Shown here: positions 8,799 to 16,604 of the stretch, one piece after another
How the letters are laid out: every line of letters begins with the position of its first letter
How positions within the stretch are numbered: the stretch's first letter is position 1
Source: an uncultured Thermomicrobiales bacterium
GTDB taxonomy: Bacteria > Chloroflexota > Chloroflexia > Thermomicrobiales > UBA6265
Length of the DNA: 44,872 bases
NCBI GenBank assembly: GCA_902806355.1
Contig: CADCWI010000005.1
Location: 1-44,872, forward strand
Reading direction: 5' to 3'
Notes under the pieces: generated by a model
The model's database searches: none
Told to the model about the DNA's origin: nothing
The model's input: the letters and a program-made list of their open reading frames with translations, nothing else
Position numbers and translations under genes: made by a program

Positions 8799-9659
8799 TT
8801 AAGCCTGGCTCTGGAGTCGTGGATTGAAGAACTCCTCCATGCCCTGGCTGATCAGCGCGAGTCCCAGGAACAGGAGGATGAGGAGCGCCACCGGTGCGAT
8901 GAAGATCCATTCCTTGCCGAGGCTGATCACCCCGTAGCCAAGAGCCTCGCTGATGATTCGTCCCAGATCCATCTGGCTCGATGGTCCGACGCCGAGCACG
9001 GTGAGCCCAACCAGCGCGAACGCCGACCCGACGGACGCCTGGGCGAAGCCGATCGCGACATACGGCGCCATGTTCGGCAGGATATCGCCGAAGACGATCT
9101 CCCTGTCCGTCAGGTTGGTCATCCGGGACAGCTCGATGTACGGCCGTTCGCGGAGGCTGAGCACCTGCGACCGGATGATGCGGGCGGCGACGGGCCAACT
9201 GAACGCCGCAAGGACCAGCGAGAGCTTGACTGAATCAAGGTTACTGGTGTTGGCCGAGAGGATGATGATCAGCGGCAGCGTCGGGATCACGATGAACATG
9301 TCGGTGAATGTCCGAAGGATCGCATCCGTGCGACCGCCCTTGAATCCTGATACGAAGCCGACGATCACGCCGATCGCGGTCGAGATCGCTCCCGCGACGA
9401 ACGCCACCGTTAACGAGACTGGTAGCGCGATCAGGACCAGTCCCATCACATCGCGACCGAACCGGTCCGTCCCAAGCAGGTGTTCTCCGCCTGGATCAAG
9501 GAATATCCCGAACGAGCCCGCCGCAACGGGATCGATTTCATCACCTACAACTGCCCGGAGAAGCACCTGGTGAAAGACCGCCAGCAAGATCAGGAGCAAG
9601 GTTATGCCGGCACCCAGCTTGAACTTCCCACTCTCTTTCCAAAGGCTTGCCAGCATCAT
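8799..9659 (-). CDS. Peptide-type ABC importer, permease 2 (OppC/DppC-like)
   Basis: Integral membrane permease of 286 residues. One N-terminal helix (about 17-36) is followed by a periplasmic-type segment with the family phrase HLLGTDRFGRDV (60-71) and then five further helices. The EAA-type cytoplasmic loop is around SLRERPYIELSRMTNLTDREIVFGDILPN, where it contacts the ATPase. This matches the normal length and topology for OppC-type subunits. ATG ATG start with GAGGAG 8 bases upstream; it begins 12 bases after the first permease ends, so one transcript is expected. Confidence 0.94.
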   Translation of the reverse strand: MMLASLWKESGKFKLGAGITLLLILLAVFHQVLLRAVVGDEIDPVAAGSFGIFLDPGGEHLLGTDRFGRDVMGLVLIALPVSLTVAFVAGAISTAIGVIVGFVSGFKGGRTDAILRTFTDMFIVIPTLPLIIILSANTSNLDSVKLSLVLAAFSWPVAARIIRSQVLSLRERPYIELSRMTNLTDREIVFGDILPNMAPYVAIGFAQASVGSAFALVGLTVLGVGPSSQMDLGRIISEALGYGVISLGKEWIFIAPVALLILLFLGLALISQGMEEFFNPRLQSQA

Positions 9660-9671
9660 GGTCGGTCTCCT

Positions 9672-10772
9672 CTATTTTCCACCAGACTTGACCCGCGGAT
9701 CGATGAGTGGAAGGCACAAGTCGATGATCAGGTTGATCGTCAGTACGAGGAAGATCAGCATCGCCACCACGGCCATTGCGGTGTTGACATCCTTGATCAC
9801 CACCGAGTCAACCAGCAGGTTGCCGACTCCCGGATAGCGAAACAGGCGCTCGATCAGCACGTTGCCGCTGACCACCGAGCCGAGCGCGAGACCAAGCGCC
9901 GCGATCTGCGGCAGCCAGGCGTTTCGCAACACGTAGTCGGTCAGGATCCGCCGGTTGGACAAACCTTTGGCGTTCGCGAAGTTCAGGAAGTCCTCCCCGA
10001 GAATGCTCACCACCAGCGCCCGCGTGCCGATCAGCCAGTTGCAGACTGCCACGATCACCGTCGCCAGCACCGGCAGCGTCCCGTACTTGATGACGCTCAG
10101 GAGAAAATCGAGAGTGAACGACGGCTGGAGTGTCGTGTCATACGCGCCATTCGCCGGAAGCAGCTCGAACCGGTAGGCCAGGAAGATGATCAGGACGAGC
10201 GCGAGGAAGTACGCGGGGATGTGGGACATCACCAGAGATACGTTCGTTATCCATTCCGCAAGACGCGACTGGCGCTTCCACGCCACGAGGGTTCCGGCCA
10301 GGACGCCGATAAACCAGCCAAGAAGTGTCCCGACCCCGATCAAACCTATCGTCCAGGGGATCGACCGCAGGATGAGGTCGGAAGCGGGCGTCGGATAACT
10401 CAGCACGGAAGGACCGAAATCGAGGTGCAGGATGATTCGCTCGAAGTACCGGCCGTATTGCTCCAGGAGTGAGCCATCGAGACCGAACTCGCGCCGGTAG
10501 TGTTCGACCATATCCTGCGACTGGTCGATGCTGGAGTACTGCCCCCTGGTCTGGAGTTGGGCGATGATACCGCTGATCGGGTCACCGGGAAGCAGCCGGA
10601 AGAACAGGAAGGTCGCCGTCAACGAACCCCAGAGAGTAATCAAATACAGCCCGAAGCGCCGTGCGTAATACCCGACGAGCGGGCTGTTTCGCCATTGTCC
10701 GCCCTGCTCACGCTCCCGGGCTTCATCGACGGCAAGAGTCTCAAGGGTCGTGGTGGGAATTTGTGACGCCAT
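9672..10772 (-). CDS. Peptide-type ABC importer, permease 1 (OppB/DppB-like)
   Basis: Integral membrane permease of 366 residues. The first helix (about 42-62) begins RFGLYLITLWGSLTATFLFFRLLPGDP, the typical OppB opening that leads into a large extracytoplasmic segment. Five further helices follow, with the cytoplasmic coupling loop around FLNFANAKGLSNRRILTDYVLRNA. The start is the ATG at 10772 with GAGGAGAGAC just upstream. The longer frame reaching 10937 is rejected because its extra residues are Arg-rich, non-membrane and unlike the family. First permease gene of the operon, 446 bases after the binding-protein gene. Confidence 0.93.
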   Translation of the reverse strand: MASQIPTTTLETLAVDEAREREQGGQWRNSPLVGYYARRFGLYLITLWGSLTATFLFFRLLPGDPISGIIAQLQTRGQYSSIDQSQDMVEHYRREFGLDGSLLEQYGRYFERIILHLDFGPSVLSYPTPASDLILRSIPWTIGLIGVGTLLGWFIGVLAGTLVAWKRQSRLAEWITNVSLVMSHIPAYFLALVLIIFLAYRFELLPANGAYDTTLQPSFTLDFLLSVIKYGTLPVLATVIVAVCNWLIGTRALVVSILGEDFLNFANAKGLSNRRILTDYVLRNAWLPQIAALGLALGSVVSGNVLIERLFRYPGVGNLLVDSVVIKDVNTAMAVVAMLIFLVLTINLIIDLCLPLIDPRVKSGGK

Positions 10773-11218
10773 CCCGTCTCTCCTCTTGTCGAATGCGGTC
10801 CACCGTCGCGGCTTCGTGTATTCACAACTGAGCGATCGCCAACGGATATATCCGCTTATCCTCGGACCGGCACGGGCTTCAAAACCGGGTGCCATACGAT
10901 TCACTGATAAGGGACGTCTAACTCCAGCCTGTTCCATGCGCGACGGTTGTACCGTGCGGGGAGGGAACCAATGGATTCGTGGATCCCAACGGTCCCATCA
11001 CCGTGGCGACTTGCCCTGCACCACCCCAAAAGAACGTTCCGGCATGCTCGTGAGCGATGAGAGGCAGATCATTCCGACAGAGCTCGAAAAGCATGGTCGG
11101 GCTGAACGGCAACCGCCGCGCCGGATCCGCCCGATGGTGGATCCGGCGCTCATCATCGTGCAGCTCGTCCGCGCTGTCGACCGCACACGGCGGCGATGTG
11201 GCGGTCAAAGCGTCCGGA
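10773..11218. other. Binding-protein/permease intergenic spacer
   Basis: 446 bases between the binding-protein stop and the first permease. No gene is supported. The main feature is the 11-bp hairpin at 11118-11149. A long spacer with a stable hairpin fits the usual need for excess binding protein over permease, but this is inference. Confidence 0.5.
11118..11149 (-). repeat. Strong intergenic hairpin after the binding-protein gene
   Basis: The arms 11118-11128 (GCGCCGGATCC) and 11139-11149 (GGATCCGGCGC) are exact 11-bp inverted repeats with a 10-base loop, 70 bases after the binding-protein stop. No U-tract follows on the minus strand. By position it could protect the upstream message end or partly terminate transcription. 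Confidence 0.6.
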
Positions 11219-12997
11219 TCAGCTCGCCGCCGCTGGCTGCACGCTGCCGATCACGAACAGGAACTGACCCCACCAGTTGGCGGGAATCGTGTACGGATCT
11301 TCCACCGACGGCCACCCGGTCCAGTACTGCGCGTTGTACATGAACGGATACACCGTCTGGATGCTCGGCACCGCAGGCAGCTCCGCCAGGAACACATCGA
11401 GCGCCTGGTCGAAAGTCGGCTTGGACGCGGGATCCTCCGGATCAATCGTGTCCAACTGTTCGATCAGTGTATCGAGCTCGTTTGACTGCAATCGTGTGGC
11501 GTTCCCCTGATTCGCCCGCTCGCCGATCGGCACGTAGTTCCGGGAGTGGAACCAGGCATAGAGCTGGTTCGGGTCGAAGGTCATGCCGCAGACCCAGTGG
11601 GAGGTCAAGTCGTACTGTCCCGTGTCATAGGCATCACCGAACGCCGACCCGGGCAAGCTCTTGACTTCGATGTCGAGCCCAGCCTGCTTCGCGGTGTTCG
11701 CGAGGTTGACCGCGATCTGGTATTCGAGCCCCGTGGTCTGCGCGGGAGTGATCATCGTCAACCGCAATGGCTGACCATTCAGCACCCGCGTGTCGCCGTC
11801 GCGCTCGGTCGCTCCAAGCGCGTCGAGAAGCTGGTTGGCCCTGTCGACGTTGAACGTGAAGTCGTACTTGCTGACGACTTCCTCTGGCGCCCACGGCTGC
11901 CAGGCCTCGTAATCCGCCCACGGATACGCGGCTCCCCGGGAAGGTGGCTGCCAGATCGTCTCCGCGATGACCTCCCGATCGATCAGGTGGGAGACCGCCC
12001 AACGGCCCTCCGGCGTCGCGAAGAGACCCGAAGGAGATTCGATATTGAAGTAGAAGCCGCGCGGGCAGGGATCGGGGAACGCGAACCGTGCCACGGTTTC
12101 CTTCTGTGTCGCCGCTACCTCCTGGTTCAGGAAGTCGAGCGACGGCACATCGGTGTTGCCAGCGACGAACTCCTGCAGCGATGTGTCCTGGGATGTCGCC
12201 TGCACCCACAACGCATACTGCGGCGCCGGATCGAGTTCGGCACTATTCCAATAGTTCGGGTTCTTCTCCCAGAGGTAGTAGAGCTTCGAGGCGGACGCCT
12301 CTCGCAGAACATACGGACCGGTTTGCACCGGGGGGTTGAACTTGAACGAGCCCGGGTCCTGACCTTCCCAGATGTGCTGCGGCATCACCCGAAGACCGTC
12401 GGCGATAATGCCGGCGATGAACCGATAGTGAAATCTGGGGTTGGCCGCCGTAAGCGAGAACACGACCGTCTGCGGATCGGACGCCGTGACCGACTTCACA
12501 TCACGGATAACACCGGCTGCGCCGTTCAACGAGGGGTTTTCCATCAGGAGCGTCTGGGTAAATACGACATCGTCGGCAGTGAATGGTTCCCCATCGTTCC
12601 AGGTCACGTTGGGTTTGAGTGTGAGTGTGCACTCCGTGAAATCGGTGTTGTAGCTGTACTCCTGCGCCAGCCATGGGCGTACCTCGCCGGTCAGGAAGTT
12701 CGAGTAGAACATGTATTCCCGGCAGACAATCGCGAGTCCGTAATTGTAGGCCTCGCCATTGGGAATGAAGGGGTTGAACGAATCCCAGACGTTGTTGGGG
12801 GATTGTTCGACGATGAAGGTCTGCTCTCGCGGGGTGGGGATGTTCGCTGTTCCCTGCGCGAGAGCGCGTTGCCCGGTAACCTGGCTGGCGCCGCCCGCCA
12901 ACGCCCCATGACCGGATACGGCGACGGCTCCGGCGCCAATCGCGGCCGAACCCACCAACTTGCGTCGTGACAGTGCCTTGGCCTGATTCCTGTCCAT
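11219..12997 (-). CDS. Peptide-type ABC importer, extracytoplasmic solute-binding protein
   Basis: SBP_bac_5-class binding protein of 592 residues, exported and folded outside the cytoplasmic membrane. The N-terminus carries a twin-arginine signal (SRRKLVG with RR at residues 10-11, then a hydrophobic Ala/Gly stretch). There is no lipobox Cys, so it is probably exported by Tat and not lipidated. Internal family hallmarks include TLTLKPNVTWNDGEPFTADDVVF and a C-terminal lobe with the usual NRANQLLDALG-type repeat. The start is the ATG at 12997 with GAGGGAG 8 bases upstream; an upstream in-frame ATG at 13081 would bury the Tat signal. First gene of the operon. The ligand (peptide, sugar or other) cannot be told from sequence. 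Confidence 0.93.
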   Translation of the reverse strand: MDRNQAKALSRRKLVGSAAIGAGAVAVSGHGALAGGASQVTGQRALAQGTANIPTPREQTFIVEQSPNNVWDSFNPFIPNGEAYNYGLAIVCREYMFYSNFLTGEVRPWLAQEYSYNTDFTECTLTLKPNVTWNDGEPFTADDVVFTQTLLMENPSLNGAAGVIRDVKSVTASDPQTVVFSLTAANPRFHYRFIAGIIADGLRVMPQHIWEGQDPGSFKFNPPVQTGPYVLREASASKLYYLWEKNPNYWNSAELDPAPQYALWVQATSQDTSLQEFVAGNTDVPSLDFLNQEVAATQKETVARFAFPDPCPRGFYFNIESPSGLFATPEGRWAVSHLIDREVIAETIWQPPSRGAAYPWADYEAWQPWAPEEVVSKYDFTFNVDRANQLLDALGATERDGDTRVLNGQPLRLTMITPAQTTGLEYQIAVNLANTAKQAGLDIEVKSLPGSAFGDAYDTGQYDLTSHWVCGMTFDPNQLYAWFHSRNYVPIGERANQGNATRLQSNELDTLIEQLDTIDPEDPASKPTFDQALDVFLAELPAVPSIQTVYPFMYNAQYWTGWPSVEDPYTIPANWWGQFLFVIGSVQPAAAS

Positions 12998-13227
12998 GAC
13001 ATGCTCCCTCTCGAATGAACGTGCGGGTTCCGGGACGTCGAAGTCGACATCAGGTCCGCAATCGACAGCATTCCCTCTCACGCATGCTTATGCAGAAAGG
13101 ACAATGCTTCCACCGTGGCCGGGTTCGATCCTGCGCCAAACGCGGAGTGGATACTCCGGATCGCGACAGGGTCGGTTCATATGTCTTCCGATATGACCGT
13201 AGTGTATTCATGAACTGGCAGACGTGC
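12998..13227. other. Upstream region of the ABC importer operon
   Basis: With the hairpin at 13228-13271 this forms a gene-free gap of just over 300 bases. It must hold the operon promoter, but I cannot pick a convincing -35/-10 pair. The only structure seen is the TCATAT-N8-ATATGA dyad at 13177-13196. Confidence 0.4.
13177..13196. promoter_or_regulatory. Operator-like dyad upstream of the importer operon
   Basis: TCATAT at 13177-13182 and ATATGA at 13191-13196 are exact inverted half-sites 8 bases apart, AT-rich in a GC-rich context, about 180 bases before the binding-protein start. The shape suits a dimeric repressor or activator. No regulator gene is adjacent, so the assignment is tentative. 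Confidence 0.3.
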
Positions 13228-13271
13228 AACGGCTACCGCCCGACTGCACAAGCAGTCGGGCGGTAGCCGTT
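13228..13271 (-). terminator. 20-bp perfect hairpin after the membrane-anchored unknown
   Basis: The arms 13228-13247 and 13252-13271 are exact complements over 20 bp with a 4-base loop (ACAA). It lies 33 bases past the stop of the gene at 13304-13831 and so is placed as its terminator. No U-tract follows on either strand, which is unusual for intrinsic termination. Confidence 0.6.
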
Positions 13272-13303
13272 GGTGGATAAATCTTGGGTCAGATGGGCAA
13301 GCG

Positions 13304-13831
13304 TTATTCCGGAACGGCGTCAACGATGAGCGCGTCGTTGCCGAGCTCCAGGCTTCCGATGTCCAGCCCCTGGGCATCGAAATAGGAATTAACGCCACGT
13401 TCGATAGCGTTCCCGAGCCGGTCGGCCGGCATGAAGAAACCCAGCGCCTCGTTGTCGACGGCCATGTTGTTCATGACCAGCCCACCGTTCTGGGCGGTCG
13501 GCAGACCGGTGTAGCCGATCGTCTGCCCATTGGACGTGAAACCGATCGACATCCCGCTCGAGTCAACGGAAATGTTGAAATCCTCGATATTCTGCGAGGT
13601 CAGCGTGCTCGCGAGTTGCCGTTGCATGTCCGCCACAGAGATCTCGTAGCGGCCAGGTCCGATATCAGGTGCCCCGATTTGCTCCGACACTTCCGTGCTG
13701 ATCGACTCGGAAAGGTCCCTCTCGATCGAATCCCTGAACCGTGGAATGCCCACGAACCACCCTACTACACAGCACAGGAGGAGGAGCCCCATCAGACTTC
13801 CGACCGCTATCAGGCATCCTCGACGTCTCAC
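13304..13831 (-). CDS. Membrane-anchored extracytoplasmic protein of unknown function
   Basis: A 175-residue protein, not recognised. A short basic N-terminus (VRRRGC) is followed by one hydrophobic helix at about 8-28 (LIAVGSLMGLLLLCCVVGWFVG). The remainder is soluble, beginning with a charged stretch rich in Ser and Glu, and should lie outside the membrane. The soluble part has a beta-rich feel (SVDSSGMSIGFTSNGQTIGYTGLP) resembling lipid-binding barrel domains, but I cannot name a family. The start is the GTG at 13831, because GGAGGAA (13838-13844) lies at good distance and actually contains the alternative ATG at 13846, which has no site of its own. Confidence 0.72.
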   Translation of the reverse strand: MRRRGCLIAVGSLMGLLLLCCVVGWFVGIPRFRDSIERDLSESISTEVSEQIGAPDIGPGRYEISVADMQRQLASTLTSQNIEDFNISVDSSGMSIGFTSNGQTIGYTGLPTAQNGGLVMNNMAVDNEALGFFMPADRLGNAIERGVNSYFDAQGLDIGSLELGNDALIVDAVPE

Positions 13832-13837
13832 GCGTGG

Positions 13838-13844
13838 TTCCTCC
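13838..13844 (-). promoter_or_regulatory. Shine-Dalgarno deciding a GTG start
   Basis: GGAGGAA on the minus strand lies about 7 bases before GTG 13831 and directly overlaps an in-frame ATG at 13846. The placement argues for the GTG as the true start of the membrane-anchored unknown. Confidence 0.5.
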
Positions 13845-14004
13845 ATGTGGCTAGTGCAGATCGGGCGGGACCCGAAAATGATCGAGTCCGCGTGAGCAGG
13901 CTCACGCGGACATTCGACGGGGTACCGCGCCCTGAACGTATCGTGATCCCTATCATAGCGAAAACCGGTCCTGATGCTTTATCAAACTTCAAGTGTGATC
14001 CCGG

Positions 14005-14060
14005 CAGCTGCACCGGACAGCGCTGGGATGCCGATGCCGGCGCTGTCCGGTGCAGCTGCA
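14005..14060. repeat. 20-bp perfect inverted repeat in a divergent region
   Basis: The arms 14005-14024 (GCAGCTGCACCGGACAGCGC) and 14041-14060 are exact complements with a 16-base loop. It sits upstream of both flanking genes, so it is not in the position of a terminator. It ends 84 bases before the GNAT start and could be in that gene's leader. Confidence 0.7.
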
Positions 14061-14144
14061 TCGGTAGGCACCGTCCCAACCGAAAGACAATTCATGGCTG
14101 ACAGGCCACTGGGGCATTCCCGGAATCGTCCGGTGGAGATCATC

Positions 14145-14654
14145 ATGGAACTGACCATTCGGAATGCGACGGCGGTCGACATTCCCGGGATCGCCGATGT
14201 TCATGTGCGCACGTCGCAATCGGCCTATCGCGGCCTGGTCCTGGAGGATGCACTGACGGCCATGATTCCCGAAGATCCCCTGCCGATGTGGGAGCGACTC
14301 CTGACCGATCCTCCGGATATGTACGGTGTGCTTGTGGCGGAGTCCGCAGGAAGACTGGCCGGTTTCTGCAGCTTCGGTCCCGCCCGGGACGGTGAGGCGT
14401 TCGAGTTGGATACGATCTACGTGGATCCGGCAGCGCAGGGACCAGGCTCTAGCACGACACTCCTGCATGCGGCGGAAGCCGCGATGCAAGACGCGCGAGC
14501 GACCAGTGCGGAGCTCTGGGTGCTCGAAGGCAACCAGCACGCCCAACGATTCTACCGGAAGCACGGATGGAAATCGGACGGAAGGATCAAGGATGATGTC
14601 CTCTTCGGCGCGCACGTCCGAGAAGTTCGATTTCGCAAGTCGCTCGGATCGTGA
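14145..14654 (+). CDS. GNAT-family N-acetyltransferase
   Basis: An acyl-CoA-dependent acetyltransferase fold of 169 residues. It opens with MELTIRNATAVDIPGIADVH, typical of the first strand and helix. Strands follow around VLVAESAGRLAGFCSFG and FELDTIYVDPAAQGPGSSTTLL, the latter being motif A for acetyl-CoA. The C-terminal ELWVLEGNQHAQRFYRKHGW is motif B. Motif A reads QGPGSS instead of the usual Q/RxxGxG/A, a mild deviation. The start is the ATG at 14145 with GGAG about 7 bases upstream; the longer frame from 13974 would translate the palindrome and is rejected. It converges with the acyltransferase-fold gene, nine bases apart. The substrate is unknown. Confidence 0.88.
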   Translation: MELTIRNATAVDIPGIADVHVRTSQSAYRGLVLEDALTAMIPEDPLPMWERLLTDPPDMYGVLVAESAGRLAGFCSFGPARDGEAFELDTIYVDPAAQGPGSSTTLLHAAEAAMQDARATSAELWVLEGNQHAQRFYRKHGWKSDGRIKDDVLFGAHVREVRFRKSLGS

Positions 14655-14663
14655 CGCAGTGGC

Positions 14664-15698
14664 CTATAACTCGAGCCAGCCCGTTGCGCCGTACCAGTGC
14701 CGGCCGGAACGGAGATGCCGTACCATCGAGCGTTCGAGATGTGTTGTCTGCGGCAGGTCATCCAGCAAGATTTCGTCACCGGAGATCCCGACCCGATCGA
14801 ACACGAACCGGAGCACGTTCAGGTCATCGGCGTCGCTTCTGTATGCCCGTTTGAACCGGCGCTGGAACCGGATGATGTTCGAGCTTTCCGGAAGATATTC
14901 ACCAAGCTGGTCATCCAGCAGCCAGGAATGACAGACCGCGGTGCGGTACGATTCTTCCGGGAAGTGGCGGGCGAAAAAGGAGCGCGCTCGTTCAAAGGCG
15001 GCACCACATGCGGAAGGGCTCATCGGCCCCATCGAATTGGTGATATGTACGGAGAGCGTGAGATCGTCAGGACCGCAGGCCAGACCCGCCTCCGTCATCG
15101 CCTCCGCCATTCGGGCGCCGAGACGCGCCGGCTGGAACTGCAACCGGCCGAGATCGAAGATGGCACCGCGAAAATGCAGCGTGAGCCAGCCTTGAAGGTC
15201 GAAACCGCCGACACCATGCCGGCGCCGGTGGAGCGCCATCTTGCGTCCAAGATCCATCAGCGTGTGACGTAGCGTGTCGTCAGGAATCTCCCGCGCGCGG
15301 CAATATGCCTGCACATGTGGCAGGGTCGCCACGAAAACGTAAACGTAGAAGTACCGCCGGATCGGGCCGAATGATTCCGGGAGGTCGGGTAATCCCACCC
15401 GTTCATCAAGGGAGCCTATGTCCCTTACGAGCAACCAGGCACACCGCTCGACCAGCCAGCACATGCCTTCGGTACGTTCAGGCGTGGGCATCATTGCCAC
15501 GATCGGGTTGATGTCCTTCTGAGGCACCGCGAGGTCGAGCAGGATGTGCGGCAGGTCATCGATGTGCGGCAGCCCGATCTCCACCTGTGGCGAACCAGCG
15601 TCTTCGATCTGGTCGAGCAAGCGGCGCGTCGGCTCCGTCTCGGCGAGTGCCTCTCGCACGTGTTCGACAGTATCAAATCCCACCGTCTGGGTAGTCAT
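14664..15698 (-). CDS. Acyltransferase domain-containing protein (NAT_N/GNAT_C-like)
   Basis: A 344-residue cytoplasmic protein. The closest pattern I know is the family annotated as acyltransferase domain-containing protein, with an all-helical N-terminal domain and a GNAT-like C-terminal half. The sequence shows the helical N-terminus, RRYFYVYVFVATLPHVQAYC near the middle, LTLHFRGAIFDLGRLQFQPA, then LSVHITNSMGPMSPSACGAAFERA and CHSWLLDDQLGEYLPESSNI. The last of these is the most characteristic phrase of the group. Its reaction is not established. ATG start at 15698 with GAGGG about 6 bases upstream. It converges with the GNAT gene. Confidence 0.75.
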   Translation of the reverse strand: MTTQTVGFDTVEHVREALAETEPTRRLLDQIEDAGSPQVEIGLPHIDDLPHILLDLAVPQKDINPIVAMMPTPERTEGMCWLVERCAWLLVRDIGSLDERVGLPDLPESFGPIRRYFYVYVFVATLPHVQAYCRAREIPDDTLRHTLMDLGRKMALHRRRHGVGGFDLQGWLTLHFRGAIFDLGRLQFQPARLGARMAEAMTEAGLACGPDDLTLSVHITNSMGPMSPSACGAAFERARSFFARHFPEESYRTAVCHSWLLDDQLGEYLPESSNIIRFQRRFKRAYRSDADDLNVLRFVFDRVGISGDEILLDDLPQTTHLERSMVRHLRSGRHWYGATGWLEL

Positions 15699-16185
15699 TC
15701 AATCCCTCTGCGCGTGCGCTTAACGATACGATCCTCGTCAGCCTCACCGGTGACGGCCCGAACACGTCCCGCCCTCGATGGTGCGGATTCCTGCGCCATG
15801 CTCCGCACCGTCGCCGCGCCGTCCTCACGCCATTGAAACCCATACCGAATGCAAATCCGCACCGGGTAACGATCGGTCCTTTGAGTGTGAAGGTCATGCC
15901 ACAACCGACACGGAGCAATCATCGCGATTCCGTGTCCGTCGCAAATCTGTCTCTCGGTTGACGGATCGCCTTCCTGGCAGACAGACCGCCGAAACGGCGA
16001 CCGGCCGATGGAGGTCTCAGGAACGTGCGGCGTAGGCGAAAAATACGGACGAATCATGAATAAACCGCGTAAGCGAGTCGGGCAGAACCTCGTGCGATTG
16101 ACACGATCCCAAATCGTTGTCCAGCGCATGCGTCTCATCGCCACCAAGCCGGATTGGGTCGGATGTGCCCGTACCCTTATATCTT
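15699..16185. other. Gene-free stretch between acyltransferase and microprotein
   Basis: 487 bases with no supported gene. Short frames in all six readings have no ribosome site or protein-like composition. The one structure seen is an 8-bp inverted repeat, GGTGCGGA at 15780-15787 with TCCGCACC at 15802-15809, in the leader of the acyltransferase-fold gene. Confidence 0.4.
15780..15809 (-). repeat. Leader hairpin upstream of the acyltransferase-fold gene
   Basis: An exact 8-bp inverted repeat with a 14-base loop, about 80 bases before the start at 15698. It could be a leader structure or chance; no U-tract or anti-structure was seen. Confidence 0.3.
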
Positions 16186-16338
16186 CTACAGAACGATGAC
16201 GAGCACAACCACCAACGCGATGAGGAACACGATCAGTGCCGGCAGAAACATGCCCGCAGCCGTCAGGAACGCCCTGGGAACCGGCTTCTCGGATTCGCTT
16301 CCACGATGTTCGGTCGTAAATTGATCACGTTGATCCAC
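16186..16338 (-). CDS. 50-residue single-pass membrane microprotein
   Basis: A short gene on the minus strand: GTG at 16338, TAG at 16188-16186. The first 24 residues are hydrophilic and mixed-charge (VDQRDQFTTEHRGSESEKPV). After PRAFLTAAG comes one very hydrophobic helix (FLPALIVFLIALVVVLVIVL) that reaches the last residue. AGGGG lies 7 bases before the GTG, a good Shine-Dalgarno. This gives a tail-anchored shape, like the small protein at 4222-4467. No family is recognised. Support is the ribosome site and the clean hydrophilic/hydrophobic division; conservation would decide. Confidence 0.6.
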   Translation of the reverse strand: MDQRDQFTTEHRGSESEKPVPRAFLTAAGMFLPALIVFLIALVVVLVIVL

Positions 16339-16604
16339 TGTGTTTCCCCTTAATCCCTATGAACGACGGTTGCACAAATCCGGCGGGAAGCATCTCCCTC
16401 GCCTCCGTTAATGCAATAGCCCTGCCTCCACAAAGTGCATCGCGGAGCGGATACGGACGTCCTGCCCGACCACGACATGCAGAATGCCTACGATGTTTCG
16501 GCTATGCCGACGCGACGCATACGGGTGACATCTCCTGAGCGGCGCGAGCAGGACCTGCCCTGAGTCAAGCGGGCCGAGAACAACCCGTCCATTCTTGGCG
16601 GCCG

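Larger units (their letters stand above)
13832..14144. other. Divergent intergenic region between unknown and GNAT gene
   Basis: 313 bases separating two diverging genes. It contains the strong palindrome at 14005-14060 and should hold both promoters, but no clear -35/-10 pair was identified. Confidence 0.4.

Noticed and set aside
11546..12970. 474-codon plus-strand frame opposite the binding-protein gene
   Set aside because: Mirror frame of a well-supported gene, Arg-rich and without recognisable motifs.
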